A stretch of 64,000 nucleotides of DNA, taken from positions 12,374,144-12,438,143 of the forward strand of contig CP099849.1 in NCBI GenBank assembly GCA_030062745.1, in the 5' to 3' direction. The notes below the pieces were generated by a model. That model was not told where the DNA came from. It saw only the letters and a list, made by a program, of their open reading frames with translations, and searched no databases. A program made the position numbers and the translations under genes. This stretch comes from Capitulum mitella (lineage: Eukaryota > Arthropoda > Thecostraca > Pollicipedomorpha > Pollicipedidae). Positions 25,951 through 37,260 of this stretch are shown one piece after another. Within the stretch, counting starts at the first letter, position 1. Each line of letters begins with the position of its first letter.

Positions 25951-25970
25951 GGGGGGAGAGAGAGAGATCC
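25897..25970. repeat. (GA)n-rich microsatellite
   Basis: Imperfect purine tract of GAGAGA with short AAA and GGG interruptions. Confidence 0.95.
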
Positions 25971-27329
25971 AGGTCCTGTTCTGCACTCTGTCTCTGCGGC
26001 TGCAGTATGCTGCCGACCGCTCCATGTTGCCGACCCGTCCAGACTGTGTGGGTGTGCAGAAGTCGACCTACGGGCGCCTAAATGGCGTTGTAAATTGGTT
26101 TGATTGTGTTGCTGGGCCGCTGCGCAATATAGTCATTCGTTCACTCCGGCATGTTTAGGCTCGTTCCATTGAGGTCACTTCTGTACCCTGCTCAGTGGTC
26201 CCTGGCCCGTCTCGCTTCACAGTCAAGTTCGTTTGCATTTCTTTTGGAGCCACACCATTTTATTTCTCTCTCCTCCTTTCTTTCCCTTCCCTCTTTCGCG
26301 GTATTGGCCAGAATCTCCCTCCGATTGACACCAGCTGATAATTCGATAGACGGTGTCAGAAAACTTGCGGAACAGACCATGGAGCCTCTCTCATCTTTTA
26401 CGATGATCCACTAGTCCCCCCGACAAATGGCGGGTGAAACTGTGGCGGCCTGGGACGGAGAGCTGGAAGAATGGCTCCTGGATCTCTGGATCTGACCCAG
26501 ATATTTTCCGACCCACTCCAAGCGACTCTCCGACGCCCCACGTGACCGATATGGTTAGACCGATCCGAAGGGTTTGACATAATGCCAGCTTGTTCTTGGA
26601 CTGCTTGTGCGGCAGTTCAATACGGTATGCACTGAGCATAGTGCAGTGGCAGTGGGAAAATTATGGGAGGAGACCCTAAGACTCTCTGACTTGATCGCTG
26701 CTGGCCGAGTGGTATTCGTCACCCTTGGAGAGCATTAACGTCCTGAAGTTTCTGGGCGTTGACATGGCTTAAGGACGCGTGGAGCGTATGCTCATTTACA
26801 TAATGCTACGTTCTACTCTCTGGTCATGCCACATTGCATGTTGCTACGAAGGCACGGTCCCACTGTTCCTGTCGCACTAATTAAGGGCTGCAGACGCTCG
26901 ATACCGCACTGCTGGAACAAACTGATGCTCAAACGAAGTCCAGCAAACAGGTTTCCGGTATTTCTGGTTGCTGGTATCCGAAACCTGAACGGATCGCGAC
27001 GCCCAGCTTGGAACGGCGCCAACGGTGCAGTGACGTGACGTCAGCAACCAGTATATATTGGCATCCTGCGATTATGTGGCGGTCACCTCTTATCTCTAGC
27101 AAGAGACGCGTCATGCTGTCCTCAGGCTGTTGCAGCACTGTGTATATAATGTATAATGCGTAATAAAAATAATGCCGTCCGTATTATACGTACGAGCTCT
27201 GTTCCGTGTAAACCCATCGGGTCGTCGGCCGAAATGGTCGAAAAGAAATAGCGACGGCATGAAGAAAGCGTATCCAGGATATTACGTACCTGGGACAAAG
27301 CGTACCCAGATATTATACTAATTGCCGCA

Positions 27330-28100
27330 CGGCACAGCCTCTGGCGATTCGTGTTCGGTGCGGCGGCGCTCGGCGAACTTCGTTCCCAGCCCTCAGAGGC
27401 GGCGGGCGTCTCGTATCAGCACCGCCACTTCCCCTGGCGGAAGGCTGCGTCCTGGACGCCGCCGCCCGACCGCCGGTCGCGGCCGTCTGACGTCACCCCG
27501 CTGTGTGATCTCACCCGGTGATGTCACTGCACGAGACCGGGCCGGCCGCGCCTCCGCCGCCCCCGCCGACCGCGTGGAGTCACACGGCCGCGGCCGGCCG
27601 GACGCCGCGGCGGATTCGTCACGCGCATAACGACCGACGACTGACGAGCCGGCGCGTGACGAGCGGCGGCCGGCACGCCCAGGCCCGGCGGCGCCGATCC
27701 GGCCGTCGCGTGACGGGCCGGCCGGCACTTACCGGCTACATTATTCAGGCCGATTTGGCGAGACCGTGCACAGCGTCGGCGGCGTGAACAATGGCCGGCT
27801 GTTGCTGCGAAGCAAACAGCGTGCCGCGCTCGCCCGCGCCGGCCGGGCCTCTCTGAGAGGGTCACGGACCGCGGCCACCAGGCCCGCGACGTCATGCCGC
27901 TGACTGGGCCCGGATGATGACGTCGCCTCGCTGGCTGGGCGGTTGGAGTTCTTAGGAGTCGTCCGACGGCGACTCGCGTGGGCTGAGTCGTGAGTGAGTC
28001 AGCGGCCAACAGCCGGATTCAGAGTCAGTGAGGGGCGAGTCAGACGGGCGAGCCGTGCCGGCGACGTCATCAGACGGTGACGTCAGGCTTTCGGTCGCGC
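27330..28100. promoter_or_regulatory. CpG island with CRE-like TGACGTCA sites
   Basis: About 770 bp of very CpG-rich DNA between the two recognised genes. It contains perfect TGACGTCA palindromes at 27,488-27,495 and 28,078-28,085 and one-mismatch versions at 27,887, 27,918 and 28,062. TGACGTCA is the binding site of CREB/ATF factors. This could be the promoter of an unrecognised transcript; no adjoining exon could be assigned. Confidence 0.45.
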
Positions 28101-28619
28101 CTGGACGTCGCCAATGAAGCCTGGCACCGGCTCCGATAATGTCCCGGTGAACACAGGTGCTACCACTTGAATGGCAGAAGGAGTTTTGTTTGTCTGCTCA
28201 AATGAGGTGTGGATTTATGCCGAAAATATATTCTCTCACGAACGGAAGCAACATCGGCAGGTAAGTGGTTCATTTTGGAAAGTGTCTGGAAAAAAAGACA
28301 TAAGATTGGCGTCAGATATTGATTTCGTGTCTGATGTCGACAAGCAGAGAGGCTCTAACTGTCCTTTTTGGCAGACGAAAGCCAGCAAGCCATTCTATTT
28401 CGGCGGTAATGAGCGAACGTGATTAGTTCATTCGAGGGTAGATAATGAGAGAACTTACATAACATACCTAATCATACGATCGGTGAAAACCAGGGTTCTG
28501 ACCCTTTCCTCCCTACTTCAGTGCAAGTTTACAGACAACTCTTGAATATGCTCTCTGTGATCAACAATGTTGATGCCCAGGAAAATGTCTGAAAATGACG
28601 CAATACGTAGGCTATGTAT

Positions 28620-28690
28620 CCGTATGTATGTATCCGTATGTATGTATGTATGTATGTATTCGAAGACATGTATCCGTATGTATCCGATCA
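28620..28690. repeat. (TATG)n-type microsatellite
   Basis: TATG/TATCCG repeats with a partial duplication of the word CGTAGGCTA on either side. Confidence 0.9.
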
Positions 28691-29251
28691 ATGCGTAGGC
28701 TAGGTATCCATAAGATTATTTAACCCATTGCCGACGGGGAGGGGGTTGACTGCCTCCTCTCCCCCTGAGGTTTTCCCAAGACTGCGAGAGAGCGAGCAAA
28801 CACAGCACCACCAAATTTTGTATTGGACCTATGTCCAAAAACGTTTAGCGCCCTCTTCCTTTTTGGGGGAACATGATATCGCAATAAGACTTTCAGGGAT
28901 TAGACACCTTGAAAGCTAAAACAAATCTGCTATCTCAGATTTCTCCGAAACATCCGGGTCTTTGACCTAAGGTGAAGCTCATGTTCAAGACTTGTCATTT
29001 TTTTCGGAAATTCACGGTTTTTGTGTAACATTTTGAGTGTGAGGTGATTCAGATATCCAATAAACGTCACTGGGTAAAATATTAATGGCCTCCAACCGTT
29101 GACCTGAGGTTAGGTCACCAGTAACTGTTATGAGCCAAAATGCACCGTTCAACCGCCATCAAAACTGGCGATGAACGACCTGGGACGGATAGAAAATGGA
29201 AGAATTGGCTCCCACAGCTGCAAATGATACCAGGAAGTTCAAAAGGTTCAA

Positions 29252-30459
29252 CCCTATTCCCGGCAGGGGGCTGAATCTGCCCCTCTCGGGTTTTTTGCTT
29301 GCCAATTCCAGGCTTTTTAACGCAGCTTCACCGAAACTTCGTCACTTTTCCTAGCTATTCCTTGTACGCGCTGTGGGAAAAATTTCAAAATTCTATTTTG
29401 ATCAGGGGCGGAGCCAGGCAACGTTTTTGGGAGACACCTCAGGCCATTTTTGGCCATGTTGAGGGTAAAAGGAAAATGTCTGCCAAAAACAGCGTTTTTA
29501 AGATAGAATTTAAATTTATGTGAATGTATACCTAAATAGTTGGGCACTGCGCAGATGTAATTTTGTTCATCTGAGGTCCTTTTACAAGGTCAGGTCAAGG
29601 CCAAAATTAAAAATTTGTTTTTTTGCAATAATTTCGGCGCCGTTTTTTGAAATGCCAAACCCAGATTGTATATGACGTAGAAGGGTGCCCTCTACTTGTG
29701 TACCAAGTTTCAGCGTGATATCTGGTCGGGTCAAGAAGCTATGACCTAAAATATCAGTGCACGTACCCTATATCGCAATAGCCATAAAATGATTTTTTTG
29801 AAATAGAGTGGATTAAAATGATTGAAAACGTTTACAGATAATATTAAGTGCACACGAGATCATTCTAAGTGACCCCAAGGTCACTGGAGGTCATTTAAGG
29901 TCAAAGGTCACAAGTTGATCTGAAGAACGTGTGACCATGACAGTTTCCCCTTTTTCATGTCCCTGGCACCACCTATGCTAACATTATACAAACATTGTGA
30001 TGCGATTAGTACTTCTTTAGCATAACATGACTAGCAGAAGCCAAAAAAGTGTTTTTGCCTTTTTTGTTCGTTCAGTTGTTGGAAAACTAATCCTCCTATT
30101 TTTGAAACCCTGTGAACGCCCATGAATTTTCTCAAAATTTCAGATTTGTGTACCCATGGTAAAAGCCCTATCCATAATCTCTCGATTCATGCCAGTTTCA
30201 TTGACATCGGTCGATAAACAAATGAGTTATAACAAGTCCAAAAATACCCCTGATTTTGACATTTTTGCCCCCCTGTGTCCATACATTTTAAAAATTTTGA
30301 AAATTTCTTTTTATAAAAATGTAGTTCATGTCATGGCAAATCGAATGCCGTTTGTTGCGATGAAATCGGATGTGTAGTTCTCGAGATCTCAGGGGGGGGG
30401 GCCGAATCCGCCCCCCCGGCTGGGAATCGACCATATCGTTTAGCCCTCCGGGAATAGGG
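29252..30459. mobile_element. TTAA-flanked non-autonomous element, family A copy 1 (nested)
   Basis: 1,208 bp with ends CCCTATTCCCGG and CCGGGAATAGGG. The right flank is TTAA (30,460-30,463) and the left is TCAA, one mutation away. The sequence is largely the same as the copy at 58,500-59,709. No transposase frame; piggyBac type by TTAA target and CCCT terminus. It carries four AGGTCA half-sites at 29,878-29,910 and a poly-G/poly-C stretch near each end. Confidence 0.87.
29878..29910 (+). promoter_or_regulatory. Cluster of four AGGTCA half-sites (DR4-DR4-DR1)
   Basis: Half-sites start at 29,878, 29,888, 29,898 and 29,905. The last pair, AGGTCAAAGGTCA, is a perfect DR1, the type bound by HNF4/RXR-class nuclear receptors. 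The same array is conserved in the second element copy at 59,132-59,164. Binding has not been shown. Confidence 0.5.
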
Positions 30460-31085
30460 TTAAACAATTACATCTTTGGGGAATAAACAGGTTTTCGCGA
30501 GTAAAGCCCCGGCAGTTGTGTAGATTGATTGCTACTGATTTGTTCCAAAATGTAATCATGGGAAGCCAACAGAAGAACCACTAGAACCAAAACACACCAC
30601 TTGGCGAGGCTTATGTCGCCAGAATAAGGGAACGCTTAAACTAGTTACCTGTAATCCCATCCCGTGTTCGGCAACGGCGTCCGCCGTGTTTTGACGCGAG
30701 GATCACAGTTCCTTTAACTCAGCGTTTCGGTGTATATATCAAACACATTGGAGAAATTAGACGTGTATCGTCATCTGCGGACTTTTACCTGTACGACTTT
30801 ACATCGTTGGTGCCTTTACCTAGGCTTACTAATCACAGTCCTTGAGATCCGGGCCGTTTCTTGGTTTCATGTGAGCGGCTATCAGAAAAAAATATATAGG
30901 GCATAAATGGCTTAAATATTATCCAACATTCAAAATAAGGCCAGTTTCGAACTCTAATCGTCACGAGCTATCAAACGGTATGCTTATTTCTTTGGCGCGA
31001 CAACCCGTTTGCCAGTTAGAAGGAGAGCGCCTCCCCCCCCCTGGTCGGGCGTGCATGGCGCTGACTGCCGTCGGGCAGGGGTTAA

Positions 31086-34035
31086 AAAGTAGGAAAAAAT
31101 AGTTTATGTGTAAACTTCCATCATATTGAAATCCCTTACCGCACATAACGCGGTGAAATTAGTGACACAACTCATCTACAGGGAACTGAAAAGTGTACAT
31201 CGTTTGATTTAAGGATCTAACGGGTGTCTTCTAAAATTTGACACAAATTCCTTGCATCTCAGATTTAATATTGCGCGAAGGTATCAGCATGATATTATAC
31301 ACACATATTTTGGAGTCTGCTCTTTCCAATGCTAGCTTTATATCTCAACTTCGCACCCACCGCGGCCGACGGCACCGAAATGGTACCATCCGCTTGCCTG
31401 GTACCTGATTCATTTGAAGGCATGCGTTTACCTAATAAATGACACAATTTAGTACCAATATTTACAAGCATGATAAACAAGTCTATCGAAACTGAGAATA
31501 GAGCTAAATGGCAACCCATTTATGAAACAATGAAAAAAGGAAGTTTTTCTTGTAATGTTGCCACAGAAAATTGCACACTGTACAATGTACAGCGTACAAT
31601 GTGCAACGTACAAATGTCTAAAAAAAAACATTTTGCGCCTAAATGAATGTATGGGCCATAAGTTCGCATGGTTAGAACCCATCCTAATGCTCATTCCTCT
31701 TACAATGGTTTGCTCATTTTCTGTTCCATGCATTGTTAGTTGTGGCATTAACTTTATGTTAGAGATACATATAAGACGCATACATGTGGGTGATTGTCCG
31801 TGAACATTCGCCTTCTCACCTATGACCTCAGACGCCAACATGCTTACATACTGGGATTTTTTACTTCTTGGCTTTTAATGCAAATTGAATTTGGACATAG
31901 TGCAGTGTTTCGAGCACATAATCTGGACGTGTGGAGTTCGTAACATTGGTGACAAACAAACAGAAGCACGGTTTTTGCTAGTTCTCATGGAACTGAATCA
32001 TGAATGGAATCGCGAATTGTGAATCGCAAAACCAATAAAGTCTTGATGTTAAAAACGGCCTATGAATCAGTATCGAATCGATTACCTGTTTTCCAATGTG
32101 AATCGCAGTCCGAATCAGAATCACCGTCTTAAACTGTGAGTCAAAATCGAATCGGTTCCCAATTTCGTGAATCGCTTACTTACTCCTTTGAAAGTCTTAC
32201 TCCATGATTTCCTCGAACTCTCAGAACAGCTCTAGTGCGGCTGTTGGGTTATGCCATGCCAAGGATGTCACAATAAACAACCCAGAACGGGAGATTCTCA
32301 TATCGGCATCATAGTTTTCAGTCCCCAATCATTCCATTTGCGCCGGATACCTTTTGTGGTTCGATCTTATGTTGCCTTCTGTCACGATTCAGAATCAGAG
32401 AAGCCGAAGCAGATGCTTCAGATTACACAAACCAGACCGGTTCCGTCACGGCTGACGTGGAGAAACTCGCCCGCTGGGTGACCGACGCTCAGCACGCGCG
32501 GGAACTCTCCGACGGAGCGGACCACACCACTTTCATTACCGGCTACACGTGAGCCCGCCAACCAAGCCAATTTCACTCGCGGAAAATCCAGCCGAGGTGG
32601 ACGATTCGTGTGAAGTCCTGTTTTATGCGTCGACGGGTCAGAGCCATTTCACCATAAGTTTTTCTTCATTGTCGGGACGAATAACCTTTAATGTTCAAAA
32701 CCACGGAATGCTATTTTTCCAAGACAAAAAGGGCAGAAAATGATGATGTCGCTGTCCAAGGCAGCAGCCATTATTTCTCCAGAGAAGGAGGGTGGTCCAT
32801 AAAGCCCACATTAAGAGCAAAATGATCATCTTAAATATAGGAAGCATCCAATTTGGGGGAGCAATCTTCCTTTTGGAATAAAACAAACCTTCACGACGTT
32901 GACCCTTCTCGAACATAAAGGGATTCAGTTTTGAGAACATTTGTGCAAAAAAACATGGATATGTCCAAAAAAGCAAAATCAGTTAAAAGTTCATTTAAAT
33001 TAGATGAAAATTAACACTGAAATATGGCACTTGTATTATCCAGGAGGGATTTTTAGATGTTCGAAATATTCAGTACATCAAAGGGAAATATCCTTTTTTG
33101 AGATCAGAGAACAAATTTTGTGTATAGAGTTCCATGTTTTTATTAACTCATGCGTAAATATTATTCCGAATGAATTTAATCCCATATTGCTTATTCAAAA
33201 GTTCAGGACCTGCACGTAATTTTATCTGATGGGGAAGAAACCCGGGCATTAAATTCGTTATTATTTTATCATTTTATTTTTGTAAAAAATAGTAAAATAC
33301 GTGCCCAACTCGTAGGAAAAACAGTCATCTCTTTTGGCTGTCATCAGGTTCTATCGACAGGTTCCTCGCTTCGATAGAAACTTTATCGACTGACCCATGT
33401 CACGCCACAGGCCTGGACTACCGTGGAGGTAAAACAGTGGTAACCAGGACTCCTGAATTTCTCGTTGCCGTGTGGCTGGCCGATGTTTGCTTAACGTTGT
33501 TAATCGCGCTGTGCCAGCCTGGTGGAAAATGTTTGGATTTCAGGGTTTAAGTGCGAGGTCTCCGTGGTTTTGAAGATGAAACGTAAACAACTCTTGCCAG
33601 TTCCGCGCACCACCATCTGTGATCTGTTGATCTAAGAATCAATGACATCGACAGGTTCAGGCATTTTATTAGAATCCAGTCTGACTAAACCAATGCCAAA
33701 TAATCCTGATATGGCGTGGGTAAAGACTTCAGATATCTTGATGACCTTGGCTTAGTGCCTAATGTAAGAACAGTCAAACGAAGAGTTCGTTTTCCATATA
33801 ATGCAAAGACGCATATGGAAAAAAATACAAAAACAGATGTCGACTCACGTGTTTATAGTTTTGCCTTTGTCTTTTGATCACAGTTTCCTTTTTATGGCAG
33901 CATTTAGCAACTGCACCCCTGCGGAACCTCGCCAAGGAAAACCATTCGATATGCATCATGATCCAACGTCTTTTTCAAAAGCCATTTACACCAATCCCAA
34001 TAAAAGCTGACTACCGGGTGAGCCAACCGGAGCGT
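31086..34035. other. No gene seen; GATTC-rich degenerate repeats
   Basis: AT-rich DNA. At about 31,980-32,170 it holds GAATCG/GATTCG words of the kind that make up the palindrome at 35.7-36.1 kb. A nested GTACAATGTAC motif occurs near 31,570-31,610. No exon with convincing splice sites. Confidence 0.4.
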
Positions 34036-34238
34036 TCAGCCAAAAGCTGCGCCAGCGTCTTCATTCAGCGCCATCCGATCCACGCCGTCTCCGAGGTAAC
34101 GAAAGAGCTCTGCACATTCGAGCAGCTCCGCCGCACGTGTGGCCTCCTCCACCACGGCCACAGGCACGTCCCGTGTCGGCCTCGGTGACACTGACCTCGA
34201 GCTGTCGGCCGGCGCCGGGTCGACCTGGTCCCTCTGCC
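34036..34238 (-). CDS. Candidate terminal exon, product unknown
   Basis: GC-rich minus-strand frame ending at a stop (34,036-34,038). The last part reads like real protein: VAVVEEATRAAELLECAELF, followed by RYLGDGVDRMALNEDAGAAF. A phase-1 start after cgacgagcag at 34,238 would be compatible with the phase-1 end of EGF exon J at 40,313, making this a possible C-terminal tail of the EGF gene. However, the acceptor has no clear pyrimidine tract, no transmembrane exon was found between, and another frame upstream (DDRDQHVLTDVADGLLSDEQ) competes. An AATAAA lies about 370 bp downstream at 33.67 kb. Confidence 0.22.
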
Positions 34239-35701
34239 CTGCTCGTCGCTCAGCAGACCGTCTGCCACGTCTGTCAGGACGTGCTGATCACGGTCGTCCT
34301 GTCGCGACAGACATCGGTCCGGCCAGGTCTGGCGAGAGCGCGATCTCCTGATCACGCCTCCTTTACAGCTACGGACCAGTAGGCGCGGCCTGCCGCTCTC
34401 GGACGCTGCGAAATCCCGACTTCGTGAAACGAAAAGACTGAGGCGCGCCATCTGGGTGCCATGATGCATGTTAAGTGGTTCTGACACATTAGCCCTGCTG
34501 CATAACGCAGCAAAAGATGGAACGCCATTATATATTTCAATATGCTTAAGCTGTCAAAATGAAGCTTCATGTGTATGAAACGTAAAATATTTCTGGAGCG
34601 GGTTGCGATTTTTTGTTAGCTCGAGCGAGGCAGAGCACCCTTCGAATCCCAAACTTACATGGCTTCTTTGGTCTTCATGTTTAGCCTTATATTGTTATGA
34701 ATTCATTTGAACAGTTAACAAAGACACGAGTTTTGTGTTTTATCGGGGTAAACAGGAATCTGAAGGCGCAGTGACAATGTGATGGATCTTTGTTCACACT
34801 TTTTCAAACAACACGCGAAATGGTCCTAGTGTCTTAATAAAACTTGAAATGAAAATGTTTGTTTTTATAATCATCCCACACGCCACCGAACAAACACACA
34901 TTTCTGGCACAAAAATCTGTGACGTGACGTTTCAAGCCCTCTGTTTTGCCTGTCTTCTTTGCCGTGTTTTGGTTTAGCCAGAAATGACTGATATTAGTCT
35001 GCAAGTCCACCTCCCCGTCACTGAACCCCTCTGCCTCTGCTTCACGAAGCACTGCGCCGACCCATTCGTTCATTCACTGCCGGGACAGACCGCTCATACC
35101 ACCGCGCACATCCATGGCCGCGAATTGTTCAGAACTGGCTATCTTGAAAAGCGGTCATCTGGTCGCCTCGCGTCAGTAATATCAATACGTTCTGTAGATC
35201 GTTCGTCGTTGTTGAGCCACCTAGGAATCCGTGTGGAGGTCAGAGCCTTCACCAGACATGTCATTTTTCATCTGATGGACTGCGCCCTTTGCGTTTGTTT
35301 TCTCAGCGTCAACTATGTAGTCCGCAGCAACATTTCCAGATATTCCAGGTACACGTCGACATGGTCGTAAGGAACATGTGCTTATGTCATGTCCTGGGTG
35401 CCCTTTGGTAAGAGAGCTTGGCACGATGTTTCCTCGTATCAAATGTTTCGTCAACATGAGCAATATGGAATGGTCCTCTCTCTAATGATTTGGTCTCCCC
35501 AGCAATGGGGCGTGATGTCCCTCTGGTCAATTTTGTAATGTGACATTCATGGTCGTCTTCAAGATGGAAACTTTGCACCAATTATTAAGTATCAATTTCA
35601 CAAACCGCATATTTTTTCATCCTTGCATTATACACACTGTACAATGAAACGATGAGTGCTGGCAGACTTGTGCTCGATTCAAGCGGAATCAGAGCCGAAT
35701 C
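34239..35701. other. No gene assigned; unrecognised open frames
   Basis: Minus-strand frames at about 35,390-35,580 (KSLERGPFHIAHVDETFDTR) and 35,340-35,390 (HVDVYLEYLEMLLRTT) have protein-like composition. They cannot be joined or assigned; they could be transposon debris. Confidence 0.25.
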
Positions 35702-36091
35702 CGGGTTTGCCTCCATTTGGCCCGGAGTTGGATTCGGAATCGATTCAGTTAGGATATCTGTTGAGTCGGATTTGGAATTAATTCGGTTAGTCTATGGAAA
35801 CACTGGAATCGGAAGCGAATCACATGACAAAATGTCCGATTCCGTTTTTACGACAGTGTAACCTACTATTGATTTGGTGTAAAAAAAAATATATATATAT
35901 ATAACTTTTTTGACACCAAAGCAATAGCAGGTTACACTGTCGTAAAAACGGAATCAGACATTTTGTCATTTGATTCGCTTCCGATTCCAGTGTTTCCATA
36001 GACTAACCGAATTAATTTCCAATCCGACTCAACAAATCTCCGTACTGAATCGATTCCGAATCCAGCTCCGGGTCAAATGGAGGCAAACCCG
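35702..36091. repeat. Near-perfect palindrome, two 179-bp arms around a 32-nt AT spacer
   Basis: The left arm (35,702-35,880) and right arm (35,913-36,091) are the same length and differ at only about a dozen positions when inverted. The spacer (35,881-35,912) is poly-A plus (AT)n. The arms are rich in GATTCGGAATC words and are followed by (TA)n. The transcript would fold into a long hairpin. It may be a foldback transposon or a relic of inverted duplication; no target duplication was identified. Confidence 0.9.
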
Positions 36092-36339
36092 TATATATAT
36101 ATATGCAACCGTTAACAGTCATGCATGTGCTTGGGTAATAGACTTTGAGAGCAGTTTTGGGCAGCTTCATGCCAAGGGTCTGTTTATTTATGGTGGCATG
36201 GGCTGGATATTGCCTATCAGGTAGGTAGGCAGGTAATTGGGAGTGAGGCTGTGCTCCGAAATATAAAACAATTTACATCAGATCAAAGGCTCTTCAGCTC
36301 AAGGCAAGACAAAGAGGTAAGAAAAGGATGCACAAACAT

Positions 36340-36521
<182 letters not shown>

Positions 36522-36626
36522 TATACACCATCTTGCATGAGGTGAATCGAGTAAGAGAAAAGCACACGACACCACTGAGAAGTTTTAATGGTCGTGATGA
36601 AAATTTATGGCTTAGGTAGCTGCAGT

Positions 36627-36923
36627 CAGGGGTAACGTTTTATTTAAATAATAAGGCGGGAGGGGGGAAGCCAAGGACCTGACTGCCTAACCTTCTCCCT
36701 GGATGAGCTTGTCGACGGATTTAACCACTTTTTTGGTCCATATTAATTTTTATTTGTAATTTTGGGTTATCATTTACCATCTGCAAAGCTTTCTTCTCTT
36801 TAAAACTGATAGAAAATATTGGGTACATGCCTACTAAATAGGGATCTGCCTAAATCATCTGAGGGGGGGCAGATTCACATTGGGAGGTCATGGCTGCTGC
36901 CAAAGAAAATAAATTGACCCCTG
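36627..36923. mobile_element. Probable hAT-type MITE
   Basis: 297 bp with ends CAGGGGTAACGTTTTA and AAATTGACCCCTG. Flanks GCTGCAGT and GTAGCAGT match at 6 of 8 positions. No coding capacity. Confidence 0.6.
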
Positions 36924-37109
36924 GTAGCAGTAGGTTTATGTACCTGATTACTGATATTCTGATATTTACATGTGTATAGGTATGTATGTATGTATGTATG
37001 TATGCATGCATGTACGTGTATATATGGCATATATATATGCGCGCATCATTTCTTATTGATTACAATGATCTGCATAATTTTGCGGCTATATTGCATTTAC
37101 AGTATTTGG

Positions 37110-37260
37110 AGGAATCAGATTCGGATTCGGAATCAGACTTTCAGCCGCATTGGAAATGGATTTAGAATCGATTCCACTTGTAACTGGTTGCTTGGAATTG
37201 GATTCGGATTCGGAGTCATTGGTCTCGTTACGGAGTCGGAATCGATTCCAGTCAAGCAGA
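37110..37260. repeat. GATTCGGAATC-rich degenerate repeat
   Basis: Many GATTCG/GGAATC words, matching the composition of the palindrome arms at 35.7-36.1 kb and of a patch at 31.98-32.17 kb. Probably fragments of one repeat family. Confidence 0.55.

Larger units (their letters stand above)
25340..28723. other. Intergenic DNA with a CpG island, no gene recognised
   Basis: Holds a (GA)n tract near 25.9 kb, a TGACGTCA/TATA/AATAAA cluster near 27.04-27.17 kb and a strong CpG island at 27.3-28.1 kb. Long GC-rich open frames here have no recognisable domain. Confidence 0.4.
28724..31081. mobile_element. TTAA-flanked non-autonomous element, family B copy 2
   Basis: Flanked by TTAA at 28,720-28,723 and 31,082-31,085, with ends CCCATTGCCGACGG and, inverted, CCCCTGCCCGACGG. 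Its interior matches family B copy 1 (21,792-23,033), for example around 28,850-29,000 against 21,975-22,160. A 1.2-kb family A element is nested at 29,252-30,459, leaving about 1.15 kb of native sequence, close to the length of copy 1. No coding capacity. Confidence 0.82.

Noticed and set aside
27524-28009. 161-codon minus-strand frame in the CpG island
   Set aside because: No recognisable domain or splice context; best explained by base composition.
35387-35581. Minus-strand frame with an HVDET motif as a Merlin-type transposase
   Set aside because: One short motif only; no terminal repeats or further conserved blocks could be found.
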